Source: Bacteroides sp. CAG:530 (GTDB lineage Bacteria > Bacteroidota > Bacteroidia > Bacteroidales > Bacteroidaceae). From it: 13,880 nt of DNA. The notes under the pieces were generated by a model. It saw only the letters and a list, made by a program, of their open reading frames with translations. It searched no databases and had not been told where the DNA came from. The position numbers and the translations under genes are program-made. The stretch spans positions 32,030 to 45,909 of the forward strand of contig FR881225.1 of the NCBI GenBank assembly GCA_000434735.1. Reading direction: 5' to 3'. The number at the start of each line of letters is the position of its first letter. Position 1 is the first letter of the stretch. Below are positions 7,199 through 13,880 of this stretch, piece by piece.

Positions 7199-9280
7199 TT
7201 ATGAATTCATGCTCATTAGGAACTCTTCGTTGTTTTTGGTGCGCTCCAACTTCTGCTTTAAGTCGGTCATAGCTTCTACCGGGTTCATATCCGACAGATA
7301 GTTGCGCAATACCCACATACGATCCAATGTCGGCTTGTCGAGCAACAGATCGTCGCGGCGAGTACTTGAAGCGTTGATGTTTACAGCTGGGAAGATACGC
7401 TTGTTGCTCAAGTTTCTGTCGAGTTGCAATTCCATGTTACCTGTACCCTTGAATTCTTCAAAGATTACTTCATCCATCTTAGAACCGGTGTCAATCAATG
7501 CAGTAGCGATGATAGTCAGAGAACCTCCGCCCTCAATATTTCTAGCCGCACCGAAGAAACGCTTAGGCTTATGCAATGCGTTTGCATCTACACCACCCGA
7601 TAATACCTTACCAGATGCCGGAGAAACCGTGTTATATGCACGAGCCAGACGAGTAATAGAGTCAAGGAATATCACTACATCATGTCCACACTCTACCATG
7701 CGCTTAGCCTTTTCGAGCACGATGCCGGCAATCTTCACGTGGCGTTCTGCAGGTTCGTCGAAAGTAGAAGCGATAACTTCTGCCTTTACGCTGCGAGCCA
7801 TATCGGTAACTTCTTCCGGACGCTCATCGATGAGCAACATAATCATATATACTTCCGGGTGATTTTCGGCGATGGCGTTAGCGATATCTTTCATCAAGAT
7901 AGTCTTACCGGTCTTAGGCTGAGCTACGATAAGCGCACGCTGTCCTTTTCCGATAGGAGAGAAGAGATCTACCACACGAGCCGACAAGTTATCACCATAT
8001 CCCTTGCAAAGACGGAACTTTTCGTCAGGGAAGAGCGGAGTAAGATGATCGAACGGCACACGGTCGCGAACCAACTCTGGGTTAAGTCCGTTAATCTTTG
8101 ATACCTTAACCAACGGGAAGTATTTTTCGCCTTCCTTGGGTGGACGTATGGTTCCGTCTACTACGTCGCCAGTCTTCAGTCCGAAGAGCTTTATTTGCGA
8201 TTGAGATACATAAATATCATCGGGTGATGAAAGATAGTTGTAGTCTGAAGAACGCAAGAATCCGTATCCATCGGGCATTATCTCCAAAACTCCGGTACCT
8301 CTAAGTATATCATCGAAGTCGTATGCCTTTTCTACTGGTTTAGCTGGTTCTTGAACGGGAGCCGGAAGTGCGTTTGGCGCAGCTTGTACTGGCTGATTGT
8401 TCTGAGGTCTGTTCTGCTGATAGTTGTTTGGGTTCTGTCCCTGATTGTTATTATTGTAATAACCCTGATTATTGTTGTTGTTCTGCGGGCGTCCGTTTTG
8501 CTGCTGACGGTTGTTATTGTTATTTCCGTATCGCTGCTGACGGTTATTATAGTTGTTATTCTGTCGGTTATTCTGACGATTGTTACTTTTGTTGGGCTGC
8601 TGCATCTGCTGCTGAGTCTGTGCGTTAGCTTGCTGTGCCGGTTGGTTTTCTATCTTCATAGAACCGAATTTACCGAGCAGTTCAGATGGCAACTCCATCT
8701 TTTCAGAAGGCAAGTCTTCTATAGGAATAAAATCGTCGTTAGCCTGTGATGCGAAGCTTTCTGCTGGAGTATCGATACTTTCTGTTGCTTCCGGAGCTTT
8801 TTCTTCTGTGGCGGCAGCTTCTTTTTCAGCCTTCTCTGCCATCAGTCTTTCTTTCTCCAGAGTAGACTTATTCTTGCTACCCGGCTTTCTGCCTCGCTTA
8901 GCCTTTGGCTTTTCTTCGGTAGCCTGAGCTTCTGCTGGTTGTGCTGGTGCTACATTAGCGGCATCTTCCGGAGTGCTTTCGTCCGTCTGTGTTGCGGCAT
9001 CGGCGGGTTTGGTATCCAGCTTCTGAGCCTTATCCTTTGTGGCGGTGTAAACCTTGTCGCTGTCTTTCTTTACGCTGATGCGTGAACGCTTGCGCGGTTG
9101 CCCTTCGCGTTCGGCGTTGGCGGCAGCTTTCTTTCCGGCTTCTACCACGGCTTGTTCGTCCAAAATGCGGTAAACCAGCTTGTCCTTCTTTAAGTCGCTG
9201 ATTTTAGTCAGACCCAACTCTTTGGCGATTTGTTGCAATTCGGGCAAATCTTTTTCGTTTAATTGAATGATGTTATACAT
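7199..9280 (-). CDS. rho: Transcription termination factor Rho with long disordered insertion
   Basis: Rho is the hexameric RNA-dependent ATPase/helicase that ends transcription of untranslated RNA. This protein has 693 residues against 419 in E. coli, the excess lying in one insertion. Residues 1-45 are a Rho_N domain. Residues 50-315 are low-complexity: Ala/Glu/Lys-rich first, then Asn/Gln/Arg-rich (about 212-298). An RNA-binding cold-shock-like domain follows (about 328-400, with GYGFLRS), then the ATPase core with Walker A AQPKTGKT (453-460), Walker B DVVIFLD (534-540) and the RNA-contacting Q- and R-loop region (about 560-620, including GGVDANALHKPKRFFGAARN). The catalytic core looks complete. 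An equivalent disordered region has been reported to make Bacteroides Rho phase-separate. The ATG at 9278-9280 is the only start that keeps a full Rho_N domain. It is transcribed alone, divergently from mutA. Confidence 0.98.
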   Translation of the reverse strand: MYNIIQLNEKDLPELQQIAKELGLTKISDLKKDKLVYRILDEQAVVEAGKKAAANAEREGQPRKRSRISVKKDSDKVYTATKDKAQKLDTKPADAATQTDESTPEDAANVAPAQPAEAQATEEKPKAKRGRKPGSKNKSTLEKERLMAEKAEKEAAATEEKAPEATESIDTPAESFASQANDDFIPIEDLPSEKMELPSELLGKFGSMKIENQPAQQANAQTQQQMQQPNKSNNRQNNRQNNNYNNRQQRYGNNNNNRQQQNGRPQNNNNNQGYYNNNNQGQNPNNYQQNRPQNNQPVQAAPNALPAPVQEPAKPVEKAYDFDDILRGTGVLEIMPDGYGFLRSSDYNYLSSPDDIYVSQSQIKLFGLKTGDVVDGTIRPPKEGEKYFPLVKVSKINGLNPELVRDRVPFDHLTPLFPDEKFRLCKGYGDNLSARVVDLFSPIGKGQRALIVAQPKTGKTILMKDIANAIAENHPEVYMIMLLIDERPEEVTDMARSVKAEVIASTFDEPAERHVKIAGIVLEKAKRMVECGHDVVIFLDSITRLARAYNTVSPASGKVLSGGVDANALHKPKRFFGAARNIEGGGSLTIIATALIDTGSKMDEVIFEEFKGTGNMELQLDRNLSNKRIFPAVNINASSTRRDDLLLDKPTLDRMWVLRNYLSDMNPVEAMTDLKQKLERTKNNEEFLMSMNS
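8387..8647 (-). repeat. Asn/Gln-rich low-complexity tract in rho
   Basis: About 87 codons (residues 212-298) consist largely of Asn, Gln and Arg with scattered Tyr, Gly and Pro, including runs of five Asn. The DNA is a degenerate array of AAT/AAC and CAA/CAG codons on the coding strand, a substrate for slippage. The composition is prion-like and fits a phase-separating disordered segment. Confidence 0.85.
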
Positions 9281-9504
9281 AAGTATAGGTTATATGTTTG
9301 AATTAAAGCAGCTGTAGCATACACGCCATGACAAAGATATTGTCATACGATTTATTTGGCATACGCATACCGAATACATGCTATCTGATAACTGCTTGAT
9401 TAATGTGAATATTTTAGTTGATGTTGAATCGGCAATGCGGATTGTCGATTGTTGGGTAAGAAGTCTGTTATGACGGGGCTTCCTCATGAGGTTTCCCTTC
9501 ATAA
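9281..9504 (-). promoter_or_regulatory. Structured 5' leader of rho mRNA
   Basis: From the predicted transcript start near 9504 the leader is about 220 nt and contains three stem-loops. The first (9468-9504) pairs TTATGA with TCATAA and GGG with CCC around the palindrome CCTCATGAGG. The second (9427-9450) has 10-bp arms with one mismatch and a 4-base loop. The third (9328-9346) has perfect 7-bp arms, ATGACAA and TTGTCAT, with a 5-base loop. Autoregulation through the leader is known for rho in other bacteria; a similar role here is inference. No intrinsic terminator is visible inside it. A 70-codon ORF also spans it (9290-9502). Confidence 0.5.
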
Positions 9505-9510
9505 CGAATG

Positions 9511-9540
9511 CAAAAATATATATTTTTATTTTATCTGCAA
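9511..9540 (-). promoter_or_regulatory. rho promoter
   Basis: On the minus strand TTG (9538-9540) is followed after exactly 19 bases by TATTTTTG (9511-9518), matching the Bacteroidota -33/-7 architecture (TTTG, 19-21 bases, TAnnTTTG). The predicted start is near 9504. This is the best complete promoter match in the window. Confidence 0.65.
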
Positions 9541-9571
9541 TGAAAATGAAGCGGCTTTTAAAAAAATACTA

Positions 9572-9579
9572 TATATTTG
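9572..9579 (+). promoter_or_regulatory. -7 box of the mutAB operon
   Basis: TATATTTG is an exact TAnnTTTG match, giving a transcript start near 9585 and a leader of about 73 nt. No convincing -33 TTTG lies 19-21 bases upstream. It sits about 55 bases from the rho -7 box on the other strand, so the two divergent promoters overlap in their upstream regions. Confidence 0.55.
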
Positions 9580-9591
9580 CTATTGCATGAT

Positions 9592-9621
9592 GCCACATGA
9601 AACAGTGGCTCGTGTTTCATG
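9592..9621 (+). promoter_or_regulatory. Overlapping hairpins in the mutA leader
   Basis: CATGAAACA (9596-9604) and TGTTTCATG (9613-9621) form a perfect 9-bp stem with an 8-base loop. GCCAC (9592-9596) and GTGGC (9605-9609) form an alternative 5-bp stem that shares C9596 and uses the first stem's loop. The two stems are largely alternative. They lie about 37 bases upstream of the mutA start and could affect translation or mRNA stability. Confidence 0.45.
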
Positions 9622-9657
9622 AACTTAAGTCATATTAATAAAAAACACTATTGTATT

Positions 9658-11517
9658 ATGGCAAACAATAAAGAAAAACTCTTTTCAGATTTTCCGCATG
9701 TGTCCACACAGGAGTGGATGGATAAGATAACGGTGGATTTGAAAGGCGCCGATTTCGAGAAAAAATTGGTGTGGAGAACCAACGAGGGTTTTAAAGTTAA
9801 GCCGTTCTATCGGCAGGAAGACTTGGAAGGATTGAAAACTACCGAGGGGCTTCCCGGACAATTCCCATTTATAAGAGGTAATAAAGCTAATGATAATACT
9901 TGGTTTATCCGTCAGAATATGCGGGTAACCGATGCTGCCGAAGCAAATAAAAAAGCACTCGACTTATTAAATAGAGGTGTCGATTCTCTTGGCTTCCATG
10001 TAGAAGCAAAGGCTCTGAGCGCAGAATTCATAGAGACATTGCTTAAAGATATCTGCTGCGATTGCATAGAACTTAATTTCTCTACTTGCCAACGTCATAC
10101 TTTAGAGTTGGCAGAACTACTCACCGCTTATTTCGCTAAGAAGGGTTACGACCCAGAACGTATTTACGGTTCGCTCCGTTTCGACCCGATAGGCAAGATG
10201 ATGCAGAAAGGACGCGATGTAAGTCCGCTTATATCATCGGCACATCAAATAATGAAGGCGATGGAGGCATGGCCTCACTTTAGAACAGTTGCGGTAGATT
10301 CTATTCAGTTGAACAATGCCGGAGCTTATATTTATCAGGAATTAGGATATGCCTTGGCTTGGGGTAACGAATATATGCACAGACTGATAGAAGCCGGAGC
10401 GTCGGTTGACGAAGCAGCACGAAGCATTAAATTCAATTTCGGTATCAGCTCTAATTACTTTATGGAGATAGCTAAATTCCGTGCCGCACGTATGCTGTGG
10501 GCGGATATCGTTAAGGCTTACGGTCCGCAGAGCGATGAATCTTGCAAGATGGCTATCCATGCCGAGACTTCTACTTTCAACCTTACTCTTTTTGACGCTC
10601 ACGTTAACTTGCTCCGCACGCAGACAGAGGCTATGAGTGCAGCTATAGCTGGCGTAGATTCTATTACCGTTTCTCCTTTTGATAAGGCGTACGAAACTCC
10701 AGACGATTTCTCTGAGCGTATAGCTCGTAATCAGCAGTTGCTTTTGAAAGAAGAAGCTCACCTTAACCGTATTGTAGACCCGGCTGGTGGCTCTTATTAT
10801 ATAGAAAACCTTACGGCTTCTATCGCAAAACAGGCATGGGAATTATTCCTGGCTGTAGAAGATGAAGGTGGAATGGTTAGCGCAGTACAGAACGATTCGG
10901 TTCAGAAGGCTGTTAACCAGAGCAACAAGGCTCGCCATGAAGCGGTATCTAAGCGTAAAGAGGTATTGCTTGGTACTAACCAGTATCCTAATTTCAGCGA
11001 GATGTCGAACGGTAAGACTCCGCTTGAACATCGTTGCGCTTGTGGTGATAATGCTGAAGATACTCCGTTGGTTAAACTCGAAACAGCACGCGCTGCCAGC
11101 GAGTTCGAAGACTTACGTTTGCAGACCGAACGTTCAGGCAAGCGTCCTAAGGCGTTTATGCTTACTATCGGTAACTTGGCAATGCGTCAGGCACGCGCAC
11201 AGTTCTCGTGCAACTTCTTGGCTTGTGCCGGATATCAGGTAATAGATAATCTTGGCTTCCCTAGTGTAGAAGAGGGTATAAAAGCCGCTCTCGAAGCCAA
11301 TGCCGACATTGTAGTACTCTGCTCTAGCGATGACGAGTATGCAGAATATGCTATACCGGCATATCAGGCTTTAGCCGGCAGAGCAATGTTCATAGTAGCG
11401 GGTGCACCAGCATGTATGGAAGATCTGAAGGCCGCTGGCATAGAAAACTTCATCCACGTGCGTTGCAATGTGCTTGACACACTGAAAGAGTATAACCACA
11501 AGTTAGGAATCAACTAA
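9658..11517 (+). CDS. mutA: Methylmalonyl-CoA mutase small (beta) subunit
   Basis: This is the non-catalytic subunit of the heterodimeric, adenosylcobalamin-dependent mutase that interconverts succinyl-CoA and methylmalonyl-CoA in propionate formation. The protein has 619 residues from the ATG at 9658 (MANNKEKLF), preferred over the in-frame ATG at 9619 because that one lies in the leader hairpin and adds 13 non-family residues. Residues up to about 480 form the TIM-barrel part and 496-615 the B12-binding-like domain. As usual for small subunits the active site has decayed. Asn87 (WFIRQN) stands where MutB has Tyr84, the GYH motif reads QLN, and the DxHxxG cobalamin motif is replaced by GNLAMRQ. 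The length fits the Propionibacterium beta subunit. mutB follows after 10 bases, and the two are clearly one operon. Confidence 0.95.
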   Translation: MANNKEKLFSDFPHVSTQEWMDKITVDLKGADFEKKLVWRTNEGFKVKPFYRQEDLEGLKTTEGLPGQFPFIRGNKANDNTWFIRQNMRVTDAAEANKKALDLLNRGVDSLGFHVEAKALSAEFIETLLKDICCDCIELNFSTCQRHTLELAELLTAYFAKKGYDPERIYGSLRFDPIGKMMQKGRDVSPLISSAHQIMKAMEAWPHFRTVAVDSIQLNNAGAYIYQELGYALAWGNEYMHRLIEAGASVDEAARSIKFNFGISSNYFMEIAKFRAARMLWADIVKAYGPQSDESCKMAIHAETSTFNLTLFDAHVNLLRTQTEAMSAAIAGVDSITVSPFDKAYETPDDFSERIARNQQLLLKEEAHLNRIVDPAGGSYYIENLTASIAKQAWELFLAVEDEGGMVSAVQNDSVQKAVNQSNKARHEAVSKRKEVLLGTNQYPNFSEMSNGKTPLEHRCACGDNAEDTPLVKLETARAASEFEDLRLQTERSGKRPKAFMLTIGNLAMRQARAQFSCNFLACAGYQVIDNLGFPSVEEGIKAALEANADIVVLCSSDDEYAEYAIPAYQALAGRAMFIVAGAPACMEDLKAAGIENFIHVRCNVLDTLKEYNHKLGIN

Positions 11518-11527
11518 AGGAAGCAAG

Positions 11528-13681
11528 ATGATGAAACCGAATTTCAAATCAATAGATATATATGCCGGATTCCATCAGCAGAATGGAATGGAATGGCAAA
11601 AAGAGAACGGCATCACAGCCAACTGGAAGACGCCTGAGCAAATTCAGGTGAAGCCGGTCTATACTAAAGAAGATCTTGAGGGTATGGAACACCTGGACTA
11701 TGTGGCAGGTATTCCGCCTTATCTGCGCGGTCCGTATTCTATGATGTATACCTTCCGTCCGTGGACTATCCGTCAGTACGCCGGATTCTCTACCGCCGAA
11801 GAGTCTAACGCATTCTATCGCCGTAACTTGGCTTCTGGTCAGAAAGGTCTGTCGGTAGCATTCGACCTTCCTACGCATCGTGGTTACGACCCCGATCATC
11901 CGCGTGTAGTGGGCGATGTTGGTAAGGCAGGTGTGTCTATCTGTTCGCTTGAGAACATGAAGGTGCTTTTCGATGGAATTCCATTGAATAAGATGTCTGT
12001 ATCTATGACTATGAACGGTGCCGTATTGCCTATCATGGCGTTCTATATCAACGCCGGATTAGAGCAGGGTGCTAAGCTTGAAGAAATGGCGGGAACTATT
12101 CAGAACGATATCTTGAAAGAGTTCATGGTGCGTAACACTTATATCTATCCGCCTGCATTCTCTATGAAAATCATTTCGGACATATTTGAGTATACTTCGC
12201 AGAAGATGCCTAAGTTCAACTCTATCTCTATCTCGGGTTATCACATGCAGGAAGCCGGAGCTACAGCCGATATCGAGTTGGCTTATACCTTGGCCGACGG
12301 ATTGGAATATCTGCGTGCGGGAGTAGCCGCTGGTATCGATATCGATGCTTTCGCTCCGCGTCTGTCGTTCTTCTGGGCTATCGGTATGAATCACTTTATG
12401 GAAATAGCCAAAATGCGTGCCGCACGTATGTTGTGGGCTAAGATAGTGAAGCAGTTTAACCCGAAGAATCCTAAGTCGCTTGCACTGCGTACCCACTCTC
12501 AGACTTCGGGATGGTCGCTTACAGAGCAAGACCCGTTCAATAACGTAGGTCGTACTTGTATCGAGGCTATGGCTGCCGCATTAGGTCATACTCAGTCTCT
12601 TCATACCAACGCTCTCGATGAGGCTATCGCATTGCCTACCGATTTCTCTGCACGTATCGCACGTAATACTCAGATTTATATACAAGAAGAAACTCAGGTA
12701 TGTAAGAACGTTGACCCATGGGGAGGTTCTTATTACGTAGAAGCATTGACAGACGAATTGGTTCATCGCGCATGGGAACACATTCAGGAAGTAGAGAAAC
12801 TTGGCGGTATGGCTAAGGCTATCGAAACAGGTATTCCTAAGATGCGTATCGAAGAAGCTGCAGCGCGTACTCAGGCTCGCATTGACTCGGGTGAGCAGAC
12901 TATCGTTGGTATTAACAAGTATAGACTGGAGAAAGAAGAACCTATCGACATCCTCGAAGTTGATAATACAGCCGTTCGTCAGGAACAGATTGAAAATCTG
13001 CGTCGCCTGAAAGAAGGACGTAACCAGGAAGAGGTGGACAAGGCACTGAAGGCTATCACCGAATGCGTACGTACCGGAAAAGGCAACTTGCTTGAGTTGG
13101 CGGTAGAAGCGGCTCACGTACGCGCTACATTGGGTGAAATATCCGATGCTTGCGAAGAGGTAGTAGGACGTTATAAAGCAGTAATCAGAACTATATCAGG
13201 AGTGTATTCGTCAGAAAGTAAAAAAGACTCAGACTTTGCAAGAGCTTGCAGTCTGACAGAAGAATTCGCTAAGAAAGAAGGTCGTCGTCCGCGTGTCATG
13301 ATAGCGAAAATGGGACAAGACGGTCACGACCGTGGTGCTAAGGTAGTAGCTACAGGTTATGCCGACTGTGGTTTCGACGTGGATATGGGACCGTTGTTCC
13401 AGACTCCGGAAGAGGCTGCTCGCGAAGCTGTAGAAAACGACGTGCATGCAGTAGGCGTGTCGTCATTGGCTGCCGGACATAAGACTCTTATTCCGCAGAT
13501 TATCGGTGAATTGAAGAAACTTGGCCGTGAGGATATCCTTGTATTTGCCGGCGGTGTAATTCCGGCTCAGGATTATGATTTCTTGTATCGTGCAGGAGTC
13601 GTAGCGATATTCGGTCCGGGTACTTCGGTAGCTAAATCGGCTTGTAAAGTAATGGAATTGTTGCTTGAAACAATAGAATAA
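11528..13681 (+). CDS. mutB: Methylmalonyl-CoA mutase large (alpha) catalytic subunit
   Basis: This is the catalytic subunit, with 717 residues. The TIM-barrel domain (about 45-560) carries the active-site residues known from the Propionibacterium enzyme: Tyr84 in RQYAGF (Tyr89 there), Arg202 in MVRNTY (Arg207), and Tyr238-His239 in SGYHMQ (Tyr243/His244). The C-terminal B12 domain (about 588-717) has DGHDRG with His600 as the lower cobalt ligand, followed by SSLAAGH and the FAGGVIP segment. All key residues are intact. An AGGA-type ribosome-binding site (11518-11522) precedes tandem ATGs at 11528 and 11531, and either could be the start. In Bacteroidales the enzyme normally runs from succinyl-CoA toward methylmalonyl-CoA, feeding propionate production and making it B12-dependent. 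The epimerase and decarboxylase genes are not in this window. Confidence 0.98.
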   Translation: MMKPNFKSIDIYAGFHQQNGMEWQKENGITANWKTPEQIQVKPVYTKEDLEGMEHLDYVAGIPPYLRGPYSMMYTFRPWTIRQYAGFSTAEESNAFYRRNLASGQKGLSVAFDLPTHRGYDPDHPRVVGDVGKAGVSICSLENMKVLFDGIPLNKMSVSMTMNGAVLPIMAFYINAGLEQGAKLEEMAGTIQNDILKEFMVRNTYIYPPAFSMKIISDIFEYTSQKMPKFNSISISGYHMQEAGATADIELAYTLADGLEYLRAGVAAGIDIDAFAPRLSFFWAIGMNHFMEIAKMRAARMLWAKIVKQFNPKNPKSLALRTHSQTSGWSLTEQDPFNNVGRTCIEAMAAALGHTQSLHTNALDEAIALPTDFSARIARNTQIYIQEETQVCKNVDPWGGSYYVEALTDELVHRAWEHIQEVEKLGGMAKAIETGIPKMRIEEAAARTQARIDSGEQTIVGINKYRLEKEEPIDILEVDNTAVRQEQIENLRRLKEGRNQEEVDKALKAITECVRTGKGNLLELAVEAAHVRATLGEISDACEEVVGRYKAVIRTISGVYSSESKKDSDFARACSLTEEFAKKEGRRPRVMIAKMGQDGHDRGAKVVATGYADCGFDVDMGPLFQTPEEAAREAVENDVHAVGVSSLAAGHKTLIPQIIGELKKLGREDILVFAGGVIPAQDYDFLYRAGVVAIFGPGTSVAKSACKVMELLLETIE

Positions 13682-13705
13682 CAGTTTTTGAGGTTTAAAT
13701 TAGGG

Positions 13706-13739
13706 GAGCGGCATTTTTAATAAATGTCGCTCTTTTTTT
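13706..13739 (+). terminator. Intrinsic terminator of mutAB
   Basis: GAGCGGCATTT (13706-13716) pairs with AAATGTCGCTC (13722-13732) over 11 bp including one G-U wobble. The loop is 5 bases and seven Ts follow (13733-13739). It lies 25 bases after the mutB stop, so the operon ends with mutB. Confidence 0.92.
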
Positions 13740-13880
13740 GTCATTGCGTCACACAAATCATAATTCTTGCCAAACTTCGGCGTCTGTGAGGTGTCATGAA
13801 ATTCTTTAATGAAGTCGTCTTACTTCGGTCGAGGTAAGCGTTCATATCGGTCGCAGGGCTGACGCATTACTTAATTTCTT
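13740..13880. other. Gene-less right end
   Basis: No credible ORF, RNA gene or promoter is visible in these 141 bases. There is a possible small hairpin at 13819-13838 (CTTACTTCG with CGAGGTAAG, one G-U pair, very tight loop). On the minus strand a frame open from the right edge reaches a TGA within about 13 codons, so the tail of a leftward gene cannot be excluded. Confidence 0.4.

Noticed and set aside
8351..8749. Plus-strand frame encoding a very hydrophobic, Val/Leu/Ile-rich, membrane-like protein
   Set aside because: It lies opposite the Asn/Gln-rich tract of rho. Antisense reading of AAY and CAR codons gives Val, Ile and Leu, so the hydrophobicity is a by-product of composition.
9580..9657. 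Cobalamin riboswitch upstream of mutA
   Set aside because: A GCCAC sequence recalls the B12 riboswitch core, but the whole leader is about 70 nt, much shorter than the roughly 200-nt aptamer, and no B12 box is present.
9619..9657. Upstream ATG for mutA adding 13 residues
   Set aside because: The added residues are not part of the family's N-terminus, and the ATG sits in the right arm of the leader hairpin. The ATG at 9658 gives the expected start.
9658..11517. MutA as a decayed pseudogene because catalytic residues and DxHxxG are missing
   Set aside because: Loss of these residues is normal for the small subunit of heterodimeric methylmalonyl-CoA mutases. The frame is full length and in an operon with an intact mutB.
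13743..13867. Distant inverted copies of TGCGTCA near the right edge
   Set aside because: Only seven bases match, over more than 100 bases, with no other sign of a mobile element or recombination site.

Overview
The window looks like a chromosomal segment from a member of the Bacteroidales (Bacteroidota). Four things point there: TAnnTTTG-type -7 promoter elements, starts that mostly lack a Shine-Dalgarno sequence, a Rho factor with a very long Asn/Gln-rich insertion, and a DUF3127 gene. The genus cannot be settled from the sequence alone. I see no insertion sequence, integrase, tRNA, rRNA or CRISPR array. This reads as ordinary core genome whose interest lies in details of the proteins and leaders.

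Layout. (1) On the minus strand, positions 1-2709 hold the first 903 codons of a secreted tricorn-like (S41-type) protease. Its 3' end, with the expected nucleophile, lies beyond the left edge. (2) A 302-base divergent intergenic region (2710-3011) carries one promoter-like element for each flanking gene. (3) On the plus strand is a tandem pair of exported DUF3857/transglutaminase-like proteins. The first (3012-4967) keeps a Cys-His-Asp triad. The second (4994-6607) has the same layout, but every triad position appears lost. (4) A small OB-fold DUF3127 protein (6720-7100) ends in an SSB-like acidic tip. (5) It converges on rho (7199-9280, minus) across a perfect 28-bp inverted repeat that serves as a bidirectional terminator. 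(6) rho and the mutA-mutB operon diverge from one compact region with two good -7 boxes. The rho mRNA has a structured leader of about 220 nt. (7) mutA and mutB (9658-13681) encode the two subunits of B12-dependent methylmalonyl-CoA mutase and end in a clear intrinsic terminator. The last 140 bases hold no recognisable gene.

How the genes relate. MutA and MutB form one heterodimeric enzyme, which interconverts succinyl-CoA and methylmalonyl-CoA in the succinate-propionate pathway typical of gut Bacteroidales. The two DUF3857 proteins probably work together in the envelope as an active member and a pseudoenzyme partner. The tricorn-like protease is also exported and probably acts on periplasmic peptides. 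Rho is the housekeeping termination factor. Its disordered region resembles the one reported to drive phase separation of Rho in Bacteroides.

No wholly new system is evident. The best leads are the active/degenerate transglutaminase pair, the structured rho leader with an ORF spanning it, the AT-hook-like patch in the Rho disordered region, the SSB-like tip on the DUF3127 protein, and the competing hairpins in the mutA leader.
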